Shown: positions 5,988 through 14,393, counted from the first letter of the stretch. The stretch is 14,933 bases of DNA from an uncultured Actinomycetes bacterium (GCA_903867285.1 CAIPQX010000066.1:1-14933), one strand, 5' to 3'. Numbers and translations: made by a program. Notes: generated by a model from the sequence alone, not told the origin.

Positions 5988-7524
5988 TCTGGTCCTCGTC
6001 GTTGATTTTGGCGCCCAGTACGCCCAACTCATCGCACGGAGAGTTCGCCAAGCCAATGTTTATTCCGAGATAGTTCCTTCAACGATGTCGGTTGCCGATA
6101 TGGTCGCAAAGGGCCCGAAGGCGATCATCTTGAGTGGAGGACCATCGAGCGTTTATGCCGATGGAGCCCCGACTCTTGATCCAACGCTTTTTGAACACAA
6201 TATCCCTACCTTCGGCATCTGTTATGGATTCCAAGTCATGGCGGCAGCTTTGGGCGGCGTCGTAACACAGACCGGCAAATCTGAATTCGGTCGAACGTCG
6301 ATGAGCCATGATGACAATTCAAAGTTGCTGCGCGGCTTAGATACCCAATCGCGAGTCTGGATGAGCCATGGCGATTCGGTGACCGCGACCCCAGCAGGAT
6401 TCACTGCAACCGCTCGAACTGCAGATACTCCGATCGTCGCCTTTGAAAATAGCGACGCGAAGCTTGCCGGCGTTCAGTTTCACCCTGAAGTACTTCACTC
6501 CGAAAATGGTCAAGAGATTTTGCGCCGTTGGCTAATTGATATTGTCGGGTGCGAGCCAACGTGGACCAGTGAAAATATCGTTGCGACTGAGGTTGCGAAG
6601 ATTCGTGCACTGGTCGGGGACAAGCACGTAATCTGTGGACTTTCTGGTGGAGTCGACTCGGCTGTCGCGGCTGCCATCGTTCAGAAAGCTATTGGTCCTC
6701 AGTTAACTTGCGTCTTCGTTGATCACGGCCTTTTGCGGGAAGGCGAGGCAGAACAGGTCGAGCAAGATTTTGTGGCAGCAACTGGTGTGGATCTCAAAAT
6801 TATCGACGCCCGTGAAACATTTTTAAATGCGCTCGCTGGTGTAACCGATCCTGAAACCAAACGCAAGATTATTGGCGCTGAATTCATTCGCGCCTTTGAA
6901 GCGGCGGCGCGTGAAATTTCCGAACACGAGAGCGTTGATTTTCTAGTGCAGGGAACTCTCTATCCCGATGTAGTCGAATCCGGCGGCGGAACGGGCACAG
7001 CAAACATTAAGTCTCATCACAATGTCGGAGGATTGCCTGAGGATTTGCAATTCACTCTCATCGAACCGTTGCGTACGCTTTTCAAGGATGAGGTGCGTGA
7101 AGTAGGCGTAGAACTGGGACTTCCTGGGGAAATTGTCTGGCGTCAACCCTTCCCAGGTCCAGGTTTGGCTATTCGAATCATCGGCGCGGTTACTGAGAAT
7201 CGTCTTAGTCTTTTGCGGAAAGCCGATTTCATCGCTCGCGAGGAGTTAAAATTAGCGGGTCTAGATCGAGAGATCTGGCAATGTCCAGTGGTACTACTTG
7301 CAGATGTACGTAGCGTAGGTGTGCAAGGCGATGGTCGAACTTATGGCCATCCCATTGTTCTCCGCCCGGTATCGAGCGAAGATGCAATGACAGCAGACTG
7401 GAGTCGATTGCCGTATGACGTACTAGAAAAGATTTCAACAAGAATTACCAATGAAGTGCGAGAAGTAAACAGAGTGACACTCGATATCACGAGTAAGCCA
7501 CCTGGAACTATTGAGTGGGAGTAA
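5980..7524 (+). CDS. guaA: GMP synthase (glutamine-hydrolysing)
   Basis: The enzyme converts XMP to GMP using ATP and ammonia released from glutamine, following IMPDH in the same pathway. The 514-residue product is of normal length. The N-terminal class I glutamine amidotransferase domain (about 4-190) has the nucleophile Cys81 in GICYGFQ and the His168/Glu170 pair in FHPEV. The ATP-pyrophosphatase domain starts near 205 with the P-loop LSGGVDSAV (221-229). The C-terminal dimerisation domain ends in the conserved PPGTIEWE. The start is GTG at 5980, inside the last codons of guaB3 (8-nt overlap), giving the typical N-terminus LVLVVDFGAQYAQLIARRVR. The overlap indicates co-translation with guaB3. 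Confidence 0.97.
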   Translation: MPDLVLVVDFGAQYAQLIARRVRQANVYSEIVPSTMSVADMVAKGPKAIILSGGPSSVYADGAPTLDPTLFEHNIPTFGICYGFQVMAAALGGVVTQTGKSEFGRTSMSHDDNSKLLRGLDTQSRVWMSHGDSVTATPAGFTATARTADTPIVAFENSDAKLAGVQFHPEVLHSENGQEILRRWLIDIVGCEPTWTSENIVATEVAKIRALVGDKHVICGLSGGVDSAVAAAIVQKAIGPQLTCVFVDHGLLREGEAEQVEQDFVAATGVDLKIIDARETFLNALAGVTDPETKRKIIGAEFIRAFEAAAREISEHESVDFLVQGTLYPDVVESGGGTGTANIKSHHNVGGLPEDLQFTLIEPLRTLFKDEVREVGVELGLPGEIVWRQPFPGPGLAIRIIGAVTENRLSLLRKADFIAREELKLAGLDREIWQCPVVLLADVRSVGVQGDGRTYGHPIVLRPVSSEDAMTADWSRLPYDVLEKISTRITNEVREVNRVTLDITSKPPGTIEWE

Positions 7525-7527
7525 AAA

Positions 7528-8205
7528 GTGCATCTCATTAAGAGATTGGTTGCGACAACGAGTGTTGTTGCCCTGGTTCTTTCGGTGAGTGCTGTCGCAA
7601 TTTCTGAATCGAGTTATGCGCGCGGTGTCACGGCCGCTGATGCCACTGCAGTGGTGTGCGGTAAGACAAGTGCTGTTGCGCGCACTGCCACTAAAGCACC
7701 AATGCCTGATGCTAAAGCGGCGCAAGTAGATCGCACATTCACTCTCAATACCAACTGCGGCCAAATTGTATTTAAGGCCTTTGGCAAGAAGGCTCCTCTC
7801 ACGGTGATTGCTATGTCATCCCTTGCAAAGAGTGGTTTCTTTGATCACACGCTCTGCCATCGCCTAACTACCGCTTCAATATTTGTGCTTCAATGTGGCG
7901 ATCCAACAGCAAGCGGTTCGGGAGGTCCTCCATTTAGTTACCGGGACGAAAATCTTCCAACCGTTACAACTAACGACTACCCAGCTGGAACCATTGCAAT
8001 GGCCAACTCGGGTCCAAACACCAATGGCAGCCAATTCTTTATTGTTTACAAGGACACCACCTTGCCTCCTAGTTACTCGATCTGGGGAGTAGTCACTAAG
8101 GGTCTAGATATTGTTAAGAAAGTCGCAGCTGCCGGAGTACTTGGTGGCGGAACCGATGGGACACCAAAGCAGACTATTGCTATTGAATCTGTGACTGTTA
8201 AGTAA
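7528..8205 (+). CDS. Secreted cyclophilin-type peptidyl-prolyl isomerase
   Basis: Predicted to catalyse cis-trans isomerisation of prolyl bonds outside the cytoplasmic membrane. The 225-residue product starts with a signal-peptide-like segment: Lys5-Arg6, a hydrophobic core LVATTSVVALVLSVSAVA (7-24) and a probable cleavage site before residue 34. There is no close lipobox cysteine, so it is likely released or loosely attached. The cyclophilin fold covers about 70-225, with CHRLTTASIFVLQCGDPTAS (110-129; Arg112 is the likely catalytic arginine), GGPPFSYRDEN, and MANSGPNTNGSQFFIVYKDT (158-177). The CHR and QCGD forms, with cysteines 110 and 123, occur in other actinobacterial secreted cyclophilins as I recall them. 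The GTG at 7528 has GGGAG (7517-7521) inside the end of guaA, 3 nt away, so it is probably expressed with the gua genes. Confidence 0.9.
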   Translation: MHLIKRLVATTSVVALVLSVSAVAISESSYARGVTAADATAVVCGKTSAVARTATKAPMPDAKAAQVDRTFTLNTNCGQIVFKAFGKKAPLTVIAMSSLAKSGFFDHTLCHRLTTASIFVLQCGDPTASGSGGPPFSYRDENLPTVTTNDYPAGTIAMANSGPNTNGSQFFIVYKDTTLPPSYSIWGVVTKGLDIVKKVAAAGVLGGGTDGTPKQTIAIESVTVK

Positions 8206-8210
8206 GGTAG

Positions 8211-8936
8211 TTAGCCGAGCGTCACAATCTTAAAAGTTTCGGCCATACGGCCATCTGTAAGCCCGACTTCTGCACCGTTGCGGGTGCCCCACTCGCGGAT
8301 GCGCTCATCGAAACCTTCGACATGTGAGGTTTGACTGGCATGCGCGGCAAGCGCCTTCATCTTCATATCAAAGGTGTCGGTGATATCTACATGGTGGTCA
8401 TTGCCCTCAGACATCATGACCCAGGCTTCTTTAATGCTCCATGGCTCTAAGTGCTCGTCATGCAGTAAATCTTCAAAGGCAAAGGGATTTCCGGAGTCAG
8501 GATAAATTGCTTGAATCGCCGCTTCTCCTGCTGCGAGGTGATCGGGGTGGCTCGCTCCCAAACGATTCCAATTGCGCTCTGGGCTCTGAATCAACATTCG
8601 CTGCGGACGCACCTTGCGGATGACTCGCACGATATCTTTGCGCAGTTCGATAGTTGGGACGAGCCAACCATCGCGATAGTCCAAGAAGTGAATATCTGTA
8701 ACTCCCAATACCTTGCCCGCATCAGTCTGCTCGCGACGGCGGATCTGCTTCATCTCTTCGCGGGAAATGGTCGCGTCGACCCCGCCTTGATCGCCATTGG
8801 TGCAGATGCAGTATGAGATCGCAATACCTTTTGCGGACCACTGCGCGATAGTGCCGCCAGCTCCAAAATCAAGATCATCAGGGTGCGCCGTAACAACAAG
8901 GATGCGTTCTACTTCGCTATCGAGCATAGGTTCCAT
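8211..8936 (-). CDS. PIG-L/LmbE-family zinc deacetylase
   Basis: A member of the PIG-L (LmbE-like) N-acetylglucosamine deacetylase superfamily, which includes MshB and Mca of mycothiol metabolism. The 241-residue product has AHPDD (17-21) near the start, with His18 and Asp21 as zinc ligands and Asp20 as likely general base, and SHPDH (129-133) supplying the third ligand. The nucleotide-like segment YCICTNGDQGG (42-52) also fits. Whether it acts on a mycothiol intermediate, another amino sugar or something else cannot be read from the sequence. No signal peptide is seen, so it is cytosolic. Its stop is 5 nt from the convergent cyclophilin stop with no terminator between. The ATG at 8936 has no good ribosome-binding site but lies 6 nt after a TAGGAT -10, favouring a leaderless start; ATG 8927 is an alternative. 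Confidence 0.9.
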   Translation of the reverse strand: MEPMLDSEVERILVVTAHPDDLDFGAGGTIAQWSAKGIAISYCICTNGDQGGVDATISREEMKQIRRREQTDAGKVLGVTDIHFLDYRDGWLVPTIELRKDIVRVIRKVRPQRMLIQSPERNWNRLGASHPDHLAAGEAAIQAIYPDSGNPFAFEDLLHDEHLEPWSIKEAWVMMSEGNDHHVDITDTFDMKMKALAAHASQTSHVEGFDERIREWGTRNGAEVGLTDGRMAETFKIVTLG

Positions 8937-8942
8937 GGCGCA

Positions 8943-8948
8943 ATCCTA
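8943..8948 (-). promoter_or_regulatory. Putative -10 of the PIG-L gene (leaderless)
   Basis: TAGGAT on the minus strand fits TANNNT and ends 6 nt before the ATG at 8936, where no Shine-Dalgarno is seen. No convincing -35 is visible. It lies where the -35 of the divergent pcrA promoter would be, so the two promoters probably compete for the same 44 bp. Confidence 0.45.
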
Positions 8949-8967
8949 CCGATTCGCCGTTGATAGG

Positions 8968-8973
8968 TAGACT
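8968..8973 (+). promoter_or_regulatory. Putative -10 of pcrA (leaderless)
   Basis: TAGACT, identical to the putative guaB -10, ends 7 nt before the pcrA ATG at 8981. No ribosome-binding site precedes that ATG, which fits a leaderless transcript. The -35 position has no recognisable motif. Confidence 0.45.
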
Positions 8974-8980
8974 CCAGATT

Positions 8981-11194
8981 ATGTCTCTACTTGAGGGCCT
9001 CAACCCCCAGCAGCGCGAAGCCGTCATTCACCAGGGCACTCCGCTGCTTGTTGTTGCAGGTGCTGGCTCCGGGAAAACTCGAGTCTTGACGCGCCGTATT
9101 GCCTATCTATTAGGCGAACGCGGTGTCGCTCCCTATGAGGTGCTGGCGATTACCTTTACCAATAAGGCCGCCGCTGAGATGAAAGAGCGAGTTGCCGACC
9201 TAGTAGGAGATCGGGCGAAGGCGATGTGGGTCTCTACCTTCCACTCGGCCTGTGTTCGCATATTGCGCCAGGAGGCTTCGCGGCTGGGATATTCCAATTC
9301 ATTTACGATCTATGACTCCAGCGATAGCGTCCGATTACTCACGGTAATTATTCGCGAACTCAACCTTGATGCTAAACAATATGCAGCCCGCGCGGTTGCC
9401 GGGCTCATCTCTGCGGCAAAGAATGAGTTGATTGGACCAGCGGACTACACCAACGCGACCACAAATCACTTCGAAGAGATCGTTGCCGAAATATTTACCA
9501 TCTATCAAAAGCGTTTAGCTGCGGCCAATGCGATGGACTTTGATGATCTCATCGGCAAGACGGTAGATGTTTTGCAACGCTTCCCTGAGGCACGCGCTCG
9601 TTATCGTTCGCGCTTCCGCCATATCTTGGTCGATGAATACCAAGACACTAATCATGCACAATACATATTGATTCGCGAACTCGTAGGCGTTCCCGATGAG
9701 GGTTTTCCGTTGGCCGAGTTATGCGTCGTAGGTGATGCCGACCAATCAATTTATGCCTTTCGTGGCGCCAATATTCGCAATATTTTGCAATTTGAAGAGG
9801 ACTATCCCAACGCTCGCACCGTGCTCTTAGAACAGAATTACCGTTCCACTCAAAATATTTTAAGTGCTGCCAACGCTGTGATCTCTAACAATGAGGGTCG
9901 CAAAGATAAGAATCTCTGGTCCCAAGAGGGCGCGGGCGAGGCCATCACGGGATTTGTTGCCGAGAGCGAGCACGATGAAGCGCAATTCGTAGTCGGGGAG
10001 ATTCGCAGATTACGCGACGCTGCGGAATCCAATCCAGGAGATACCGCGATCTTCTATCGCACAAATGCGCAATCACGTATCTTTGAAGAAATTTTCCTAC
10101 GCTCGGCCATCCCGTACAAAGTTGTGGGAGGGGTGCGATTTTATGAACGTAAAGAGGTAAAAGATTTTCTCGGTTATTTGCGCGTCTTAGTGAATCCCGA
10201 AGATGAGATTTCGCTACGTCGAATTATCAATACTCCCAAGCGTGGAATTGGCGATCGCGCGCTGGATGTCATAGATCTGCATGCTGGTACGGTTGGAATC
10301 TCCTTCTGGCGCTCACTCTGTGACGCCAAAAACGCAGCTGGAATTCCCAGTCGCTCACTCATTGCAATCAACGACTTCATTCATCTGCTCGATACGTTAC
10401 GGACTCTGGTTGAAGCGCAAACTAAGCCTTCTGTAATCGCTCAGGCGGTCTTAGAGCAGAGCGGATTACTCGCAGAGCTTGTTAACAGCAATGATCCGCA
10501 GGATGAGGGACGAGTTGAGAATTTGCAGGAACTTGTTTCGGTCGCCACCGAATATGAAGAGTCCGAATTAGATGACGGTGAAGAGATATCTCTTTCTGGT
10601 TTTCTCGAAGATGTCTCGTTAGTTGCCGATTCCGATCAGATTCCCGATGGCGAAGATCACGGGGGAGTCGTAACCATGATGACCTTGCACACCGCCAAAG
10701 GTTTGGAATTCCCTACGGTCTTCTTGACGGGTATGGAAGAGGGAATATTTCCGCACTCTCGCACCTTGGGTGAGCGCTCTGAGATTGAAGAGGAACGTCG
10801 CCTGGCGTATGTGGGGCTGACGCGAGCGAGAAAGCGCCTTTACCTTTCACGTTCGGAATACCGCTCATCATGGGGTGCCCCTACCTACAACCCACCATCA
10901 CGATTCTTGGCGGAGATCCCCGAGGGTGTTATCACCTGGAATGAAGGAAACTCATCGCTGAAGCCCCGCGCTGGCGCCAACCGCACCTTTGGGCCACCTC
11001 CACGCGCGACCGGAAAGAAAGTGGAATCAACGGTCGTTCTTGAAGTGGGCGATCGAGTGTCGCACGACACATTTGGACTGGGCAAAGTCACCGCCGTCTC
11101 TGGATCAGGAGATCGCGCTGAGGCCACGATTGATTTTGGCAGTTCGGGTGAGAAGCGTCTCCTGCTGCGCTACGCCCCGGTCGAGCGCCTATAA
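8981..11194 (+). CDS. pcrA: ATP-dependent 3'-5' DNA helicase PcrA/UvrD1 (superfamily 1A)
   Basis: Unwinds DNA in nucleotide excision repair and clears stalled transcription or replication complexes. The 737-residue product shows the superfamily 1A motifs in order: Q motif LNPQQREAV (7-15), Walker A GAGSGKT (27-33), TFTNKAA, VSTFHS, Walker B VDEYQDTN (217-224), VGDADQSIYAFRGA, QNYRST, TLHTAKGLEFPTVFLTGMEEG and EEERRLAYVGLTRARKRLYLS. The last 50 residues (GDRVSHDTFGLGKVTAV to the end) form the KOW/Tudor-like domain that in PcrA contacts RNA polymerase. I choose ATG 8981 because it begins the conserved N-terminus; an in-frame TTG at 8960 would add seven residues upstream but would overlap the -10. 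It is divergent from the PIG-L gene and followed by sucC after 80 nt. Confidence 0.95.
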   Translation: MSLLEGLNPQQREAVIHQGTPLLVVAGAGSGKTRVLTRRIAYLLGERGVAPYEVLAITFTNKAAAEMKERVADLVGDRAKAMWVSTFHSACVRILRQEASRLGYSNSFTIYDSSDSVRLLTVIIRELNLDAKQYAARAVAGLISAAKNELIGPADYTNATTNHFEEIVAEIFTIYQKRLAAANAMDFDDLIGKTVDVLQRFPEARARYRSRFRHILVDEYQDTNHAQYILIRELVGVPDEGFPLAELCVVGDADQSIYAFRGANIRNILQFEEDYPNARTVLLEQNYRSTQNILSAANAVISNNEGRKDKNLWSQEGAGEAITGFVAESEHDEAQFVVGEIRRLRDAAESNPGDTAIFYRTNAQSRIFEEIFLRSAIPYKVVGGVRFYERKEVKDFLGYLRVLVNPEDEISLRRIINTPKRGIGDRALDVIDLHAGTVGISFWRSLCDAKNAAGIPSRSLIAINDFIHLLDTLRTLVEAQTKPSVIAQAVLEQSGLLAELVNSNDPQDEGRVENLQELVSVATEYEESELDDGEEISLSGFLEDVSLVADSDQIPDGEDHGGVVTMMTLHTAKGLEFPTVFLTGMEEGIFPHSRTLGERSEIEEERRLAYVGLTRARKRLYLSRSEYRSSWGAPTYNPPSRFLAEIPEGVITWNEGNSSLKPRAGANRTFGPPPRATGKKVESTVVLEVGDRVSHDTFGLGKVTAVSGSGDRAEATIDFGSSGEKRLLLRYAPVERL

Positions 11195-11201
11195 AAGGAG
11201 G
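11193..11201 (+). other. Orphan strong Shine-Dalgarno sequence
   Basis: AAAAGGAGG overlaps the pcrA stop codon and is a near-perfect anti-16S match, yet no ATG, GTG or TTG follows at 4-12 nt. The first downstream start-like codon, TTG at 11221, is about 20 nt away and runs into TAG after two more codons. The rest of the 80-nt gap to sucC holds a TAGGAT (11215-11220) that could be a weak -10 and no convincing hairpin. It may be a relic of a lost gene start. Confidence 0.5.
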
Positions 11202-11274
11202 CACCAAGGGCAAGTAGGATTTGCGCCTGTAGTCACTCTCTTTAATCGAAACATTCTAAAGATCGGGGTAACAC

Positions 11275-12435
11275 GTGGATCTCTTTGAGTATCAAGCTCG
11301 AGATCTCTTTGAAGCACATAACATTCCAGTACTCGCAGGCGCGGTTGCAACAACTGCAGATGAAGCCGAACGTGCAGCTGCGACCATGGGCGGAAAAGTA
11401 GTCGTCAAGGCACAGGTAAAAGTGGGCGGCCGCGGCAAAGCGGGCGGAGTGAAATTAGCGCTCGATGCCGCAGATGCGCGCAGCAAAGCAGAAGCTATTC
11501 TCGGTATGGATATTAAAGGTCACACGGTTCATAAAGTGATGATCGCGCAAGCAGCGCCGATTGCTGAAGAGTATTACATGGCAATTCTGCTCGACCGCGC
11601 CAACCGTAATTTCTTGGTGATGGCATCGGTTGCCGGTGGCATGGAGATTGAAGAGGTCGCACATACACAACCTGAAAAGTTGGCGCGCGTGGGAATCGAT
11701 CCAAACAATGGAATTTCGCGCGAGAAGGCCCTTGAAATTGTTAAAGCCGGGCAATTCCCAGAAGGCGTCGTTAATGATGTTGCAGATGTCCTCCTTAAGT
11801 TGTGGGCAGCATTTGTAGCCGAAGATGCCACTCTGATGGAGATCAATCCGCTGGTGAAGACAGAAGATGGCCGCATCATTGCACTTGATGGAAAAGTTAC
11901 TCTCGATGACAATGCAGATTTTCGTCATCCTGCGCATGCAGATCTAGTAGATCATGCAGCAGCCAATCCGCTGGAAGCCGCGGCAAAGGAGAAGAACCTC
12001 AACTACGTCAAGCTCGATGGCGAAGTTGGAGTCATCGGAAACGGTGCTGGACTTGTAATGAGTACTCTCGACGTCGTCGCCTACGCCGGTGAAAAGTATG
12101 GCGTGAAGCCTGCAAACTTCTTGGATATCGGCGGCGGAGCCTCTGCAGAGGTGATGGCTGATGGACTTTCGATCATCCTCGGCGATGCCGATGTACGAAG
12201 TGTCTTTGTCAATGTCTTTGGTGGAATCACAGCGTGTGATGCCGTAGCAAATGGAATTGTTAAAGCCCTAGAGATGTTGGGTGATAAGGCTACGAAGCCA
12301 ATCGTCGTCCGCCTCGATGGCAACAACGTGCTCGAAGGGCGCAGAATTTTGAATGAAGCGGCGCACCCATTGGTGCAACAGTTAGACACCATGGATGGGG
12401 CAGCTGCAAAGGCTGCAGAATTGGCGGCGAAGTAA
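11275..12435 (+). CDS. sucC: Succinyl-CoA synthetase (ADP/GDP-forming), beta subunit
   Basis: With SucD this enzyme converts succinyl-CoA to succinate while making ATP or GTP in the TCA cycle. The 386-residue product has the expected length. The N-terminal ATP-grasp part begins DLFEYQARDLFEAHNIPVLAG and has VVVKAQVKVGGRGKAGG (42-58), with Lys45 and the Gly-rich loop for nucleotide binding. Metal ligands are in MEINPL (188-193, Asn191) and ALDGK (203-207, Asp205). The CoA-ligase part carries GNGAGLVMSTLDVVA, NFLDIGGGAS (281-290) and NVFGGI (313-318). Nucleotide choice cannot be read with confidence. The start is GTG at 11275 with a weak GGGG (11265-11268) upstream; the match to SucC N-termini fixes it. 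It is followed without a gap by sucD. Confidence 0.97.
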   Translation: MDLFEYQARDLFEAHNIPVLAGAVATTADEAERAAATMGGKVVVKAQVKVGGRGKAGGVKLALDAADARSKAEAILGMDIKGHTVHKVMIAQAAPIAEEYYMAILLDRANRNFLVMASVAGGMEIEEVAHTQPEKLARVGIDPNNGISREKALEIVKAGQFPEGVVNDVADVLLKLWAAFVAEDATLMEINPLVKTEDGRIIALDGKVTLDDNADFRHPAHADLVDHAAANPLEAAAKEKNLNYVKLDGEVGVIGNGAGLVMSTLDVVAYAGEKYGVKPANFLDIGGGASAEVMADGLSIILGDADVRSVFVNVFGGITACDAVANGIVKALEMLGDKATKPIVVRLDGNNVLEGRRILNEAAHPLVQQLDTMDGAAAKAAELAAK

Positions 12436-13317
12436 ATGGCTATCTTCATCAATAAAGAGAGCAAAGTTATTGTTCAAGGAATGACAGGTTCTGAAGGAAC
12501 CAAACACACTGGACGCATGCTCAAGTACGGCACCAATATTGTCGGCGGAGTAACTCCGGGCAAAGGTGGCCAGAGCGTTGAAATAGAGGGAAAGACACTT
12601 CCTGTATTTAATAGCGTTGCTGAAGCCGTTGCCGCAACGGGTGCAAATGCTTCCGTGGTATTCGTTCCACCGAAATTCGCTAAAGCGGCCGTTATGGATG
12701 CCATCGATGCCGCTCTTCCACTCGTTGTAGTTATAACCGAGGGAATTCCAGTTCACGATGCTGCAGTTTTCTACGCGCATGCCGAAAGCAAAGGAACGAC
12801 GCGACTTATCGGTCCTAACTGCCCAGGTCTGATCAGCCCAGGACTTTCCAACATTGGAATTATTCCTGGTGATATCACCGGCCCAGGAAGAATCGGACTT
12901 GTTTCAAAGTCAGGAACACTTACCTACCAAATGATGTACGAATTGCGCGATATCGGATTCAGTACCGCAGTAGGAATTGGTGGGGATCCAATTATCGGAA
13001 CCACGCACATCGACTGCCTGCGCGCCTTCCAAGATGATCCTGATACCGATGCGATTGTGATGATCGGTGAAATCGGAGGCGATGCTGAAGAGCGCGCCGC
13101 TGCATTCATCTCCGAATATGTCACCAAGCCAGTTGTTGGTTATGTTGCCGGCTTTACTGCACCTGAAGGTAAGACCATGGGCCATGCTGGTGCGATCGTC
13201 TCCGGCTCCTCTGGAACTGCCGAAGCGAAGAAAGTTGCCCTGGAAGCAGCAGGAGTTAAAGTTGGCAAAACGCCGAGTGAGACCGCGGCCCTGATGCGTG
13301 CGATCCTCAACGGATAA
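12436..13317 (+). CDS. sucD: Succinyl-CoA synthetase, alpha subunit
   Basis: The alpha subunit binds CoA and carries the phosphohistidine intermediate. The 293-residue product is of normal length. It has the Rossmann CoA-binding start (VIVQGMTGSEGTKHTGRMLK, 11-30), VFVPPKFA, ITEGIPVHD (100-108), GPNCPG (126-131), SKSGTLTYQM (158-167), GEIGG with Glu212 (211-215), and the active-site His250 in TMGHAGAIVSG. The ATG at 12436 follows the sucC TAA directly with no spacer. The usual ribosome-binding site is absent, so translation is most likely coupled to sucC. The next gene, the PerM-like membrane protein, starts 2 nt after the stop. Confidence 0.97.
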   Translation: MAIFINKESKVIVQGMTGSEGTKHTGRMLKYGTNIVGGVTPGKGGQSVEIEGKTLPVFNSVAEAVAATGANASVVFVPPKFAKAAVMDAIDAALPLVVVITEGIPVHDAAVFYAHAESKGTTRLIGPNCPGLISPGLSNIGIIPGDITGPGRIGLVSKSGTLTYQMMYELRDIGFSTAVGIGGDPIIGTTHIDCLRAFQDDPDTDAIVMIGEIGGDAEERAAAFISEYVTKPVVGYVAGFTAPEGKTMGHAGAIVSGSSGTAEAKKVALEAAGVKVGKTPSETAALMRAILNG

Positions 13318-13319
13318 AA

Positions 13320-14393
13320 ATGGTTGCCAGCGCTCTGGGGGTCTCGTTTCGGCAGGCCTTTCGTAGCGTCTCTTTAACGCTCTTCCCACTCGCTTTCATC
13401 GCCCTCTTTACCTGGGCTAGCGCGGGCAGCACCAGCGGAAATACCAGTGATCCCGTACGAGCTTCGGCCTGGCTCTTCTTGGGGGCGCACCTCATTCCAT
13501 TTTCTCTACCCACGGGCAAGCTCACGGTGCTTCCGCTCTTAGCCGTCATCTATCCGATGTGGGCAATCCGTCGCGGCCTGCCTACGGTGGAGGCGGCATT
13601 TAACAAGATCAATGGTGCGCGTTTGGTTTACGCCTTTTGGTATGCGCTCCTATGTGAACTTTTAGCGCTCGCTTCTATGCACCACGGGGTATCGGCAAAT
13701 CTATATCTGACTCCATTGATGACTTTCATCATTGCCATGGTAGCGACACTTAAATTTGATCGCTATCACAACCGCACTCTGTATTTCGCGCTCTATCTCT
13801 TCGCGCTTACTCTCGGGTGCGCCGCGCTGGTCTTTGCCTTCTCGCTCTATGGGCACTGGAATGAGATGAAGAGCATCACGGTTGTTCTAGGCGGGGGAGT
13901 TGTTGGTGGAATCTTATTAACCCTTCTGCAGATCCTCTATCTTCCAAATATTGCACTCGCAACGCTTTCCTACTTAACCGGGATCGGCTTCTCTTTTGGA
14001 TCCCACTCAACTATTAACGCCACGCAGGTAACGATCGGTCAGGTGCCGGCCCTGCCCTTTGTTTCGGCCCTGCCCACTGGAATTCATAAAGAGTTGAATT
14101 ATGGGATTGCTTTCTGGGGACTGCTTTTCATCGCCCTCTTTATATTTATACAAAAGAGCGAGAGATCAATTCTTCGCATCACCAGAGATCTCTTCGCACA
14201 GGGAATTAGATTTTTCATCGTTATTGCCGTCATCGCATATCTCTCTGCTGGCGAATTATTGACTGATAGCTTGAACCCTGTCGGAGTCATTTGGTGGCGC
14301 TTTGTTGCATATCTCGCCGCGGCATTTATCAGCGCTTCCATTGTTGCAATTTATCTTCCGGCACTTCTTCGCAGAGCGCTACATCGTGGCTAA
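13320..14393 (+). CDS. perM: Polytopic membrane protein, DUF6350 (PerM-like)
   Basis: An integral membrane protein of 357 residues with about 8-10 hydrophobic segments, near 18-34, 50-62, 68-82, 103-119, 130-144, 154-177, 186-206, 262-278, 296-311 and 324-349. The segment LSYLTGIGFSFGSHSTIN (216-233) followed by VPALPFVSALP (242-252) is the hallmark of actinobacterial DUF6350. In M. tuberculosis the member between sucD and purN is PerM, linked to cell division and persistence. The same neighbours here (sucD before, purN after) support orthology. The molecular function is unresolved and no catalytic motif is visible. The ATG at 13320 starts 2 nt after the sucD stop; the gene end overlaps purN by 8 nt. 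Confidence 0.82.
   Translation: MVASALGVSFRQAFRSVSLTLFPLAFIALFTWASAGSTSGNTSDPVRASAWLFLGAHLIPFSLPTGKLTVLPLLAVIYPMWAIRRGLPTVEAAFNKINGARLVYAFWYALLCELLALASMHHGVSANLYLTPLMTFIIAMVATLKFDRYHNRTLYFALYLFALTLGCAALVFAFSLYGHWNEMKSITVVLGGGVVGGILLTLLQILYLPNIALATLSYLTGIGFSFGSHSTINATQVTIGQVPALPFVSALPTGIHKELNYGIAFWGLLFIALFIFIQKSERSILRITRDLFAQGIRFFIVIAVIAYLSAGELLTDSLNPVGVIWWRFVAYLAAAFISASIVAIYLPALLRRALHRG

Noticed and set aside
8960..8980. TTG at 8960 as the pcrA start
   Set aside because: It would put the TAGACT -10 inside the gene and add residues not found in PcrA N-termini. ATG 8981 starts the conserved sequence.
11455..11937. 160-codon minus-strand frame inside sucC
   Set aside because: Antisense shadow of a conserved gene; no ribosome-binding site or recognisable domain.
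12910..13389. 159-codon minus-strand frame across the sucD-perM junction
   Set aside because: Lies over the conserved His250 region of sucD and the start of perM; the composition is not protein-like and there is no start signal.
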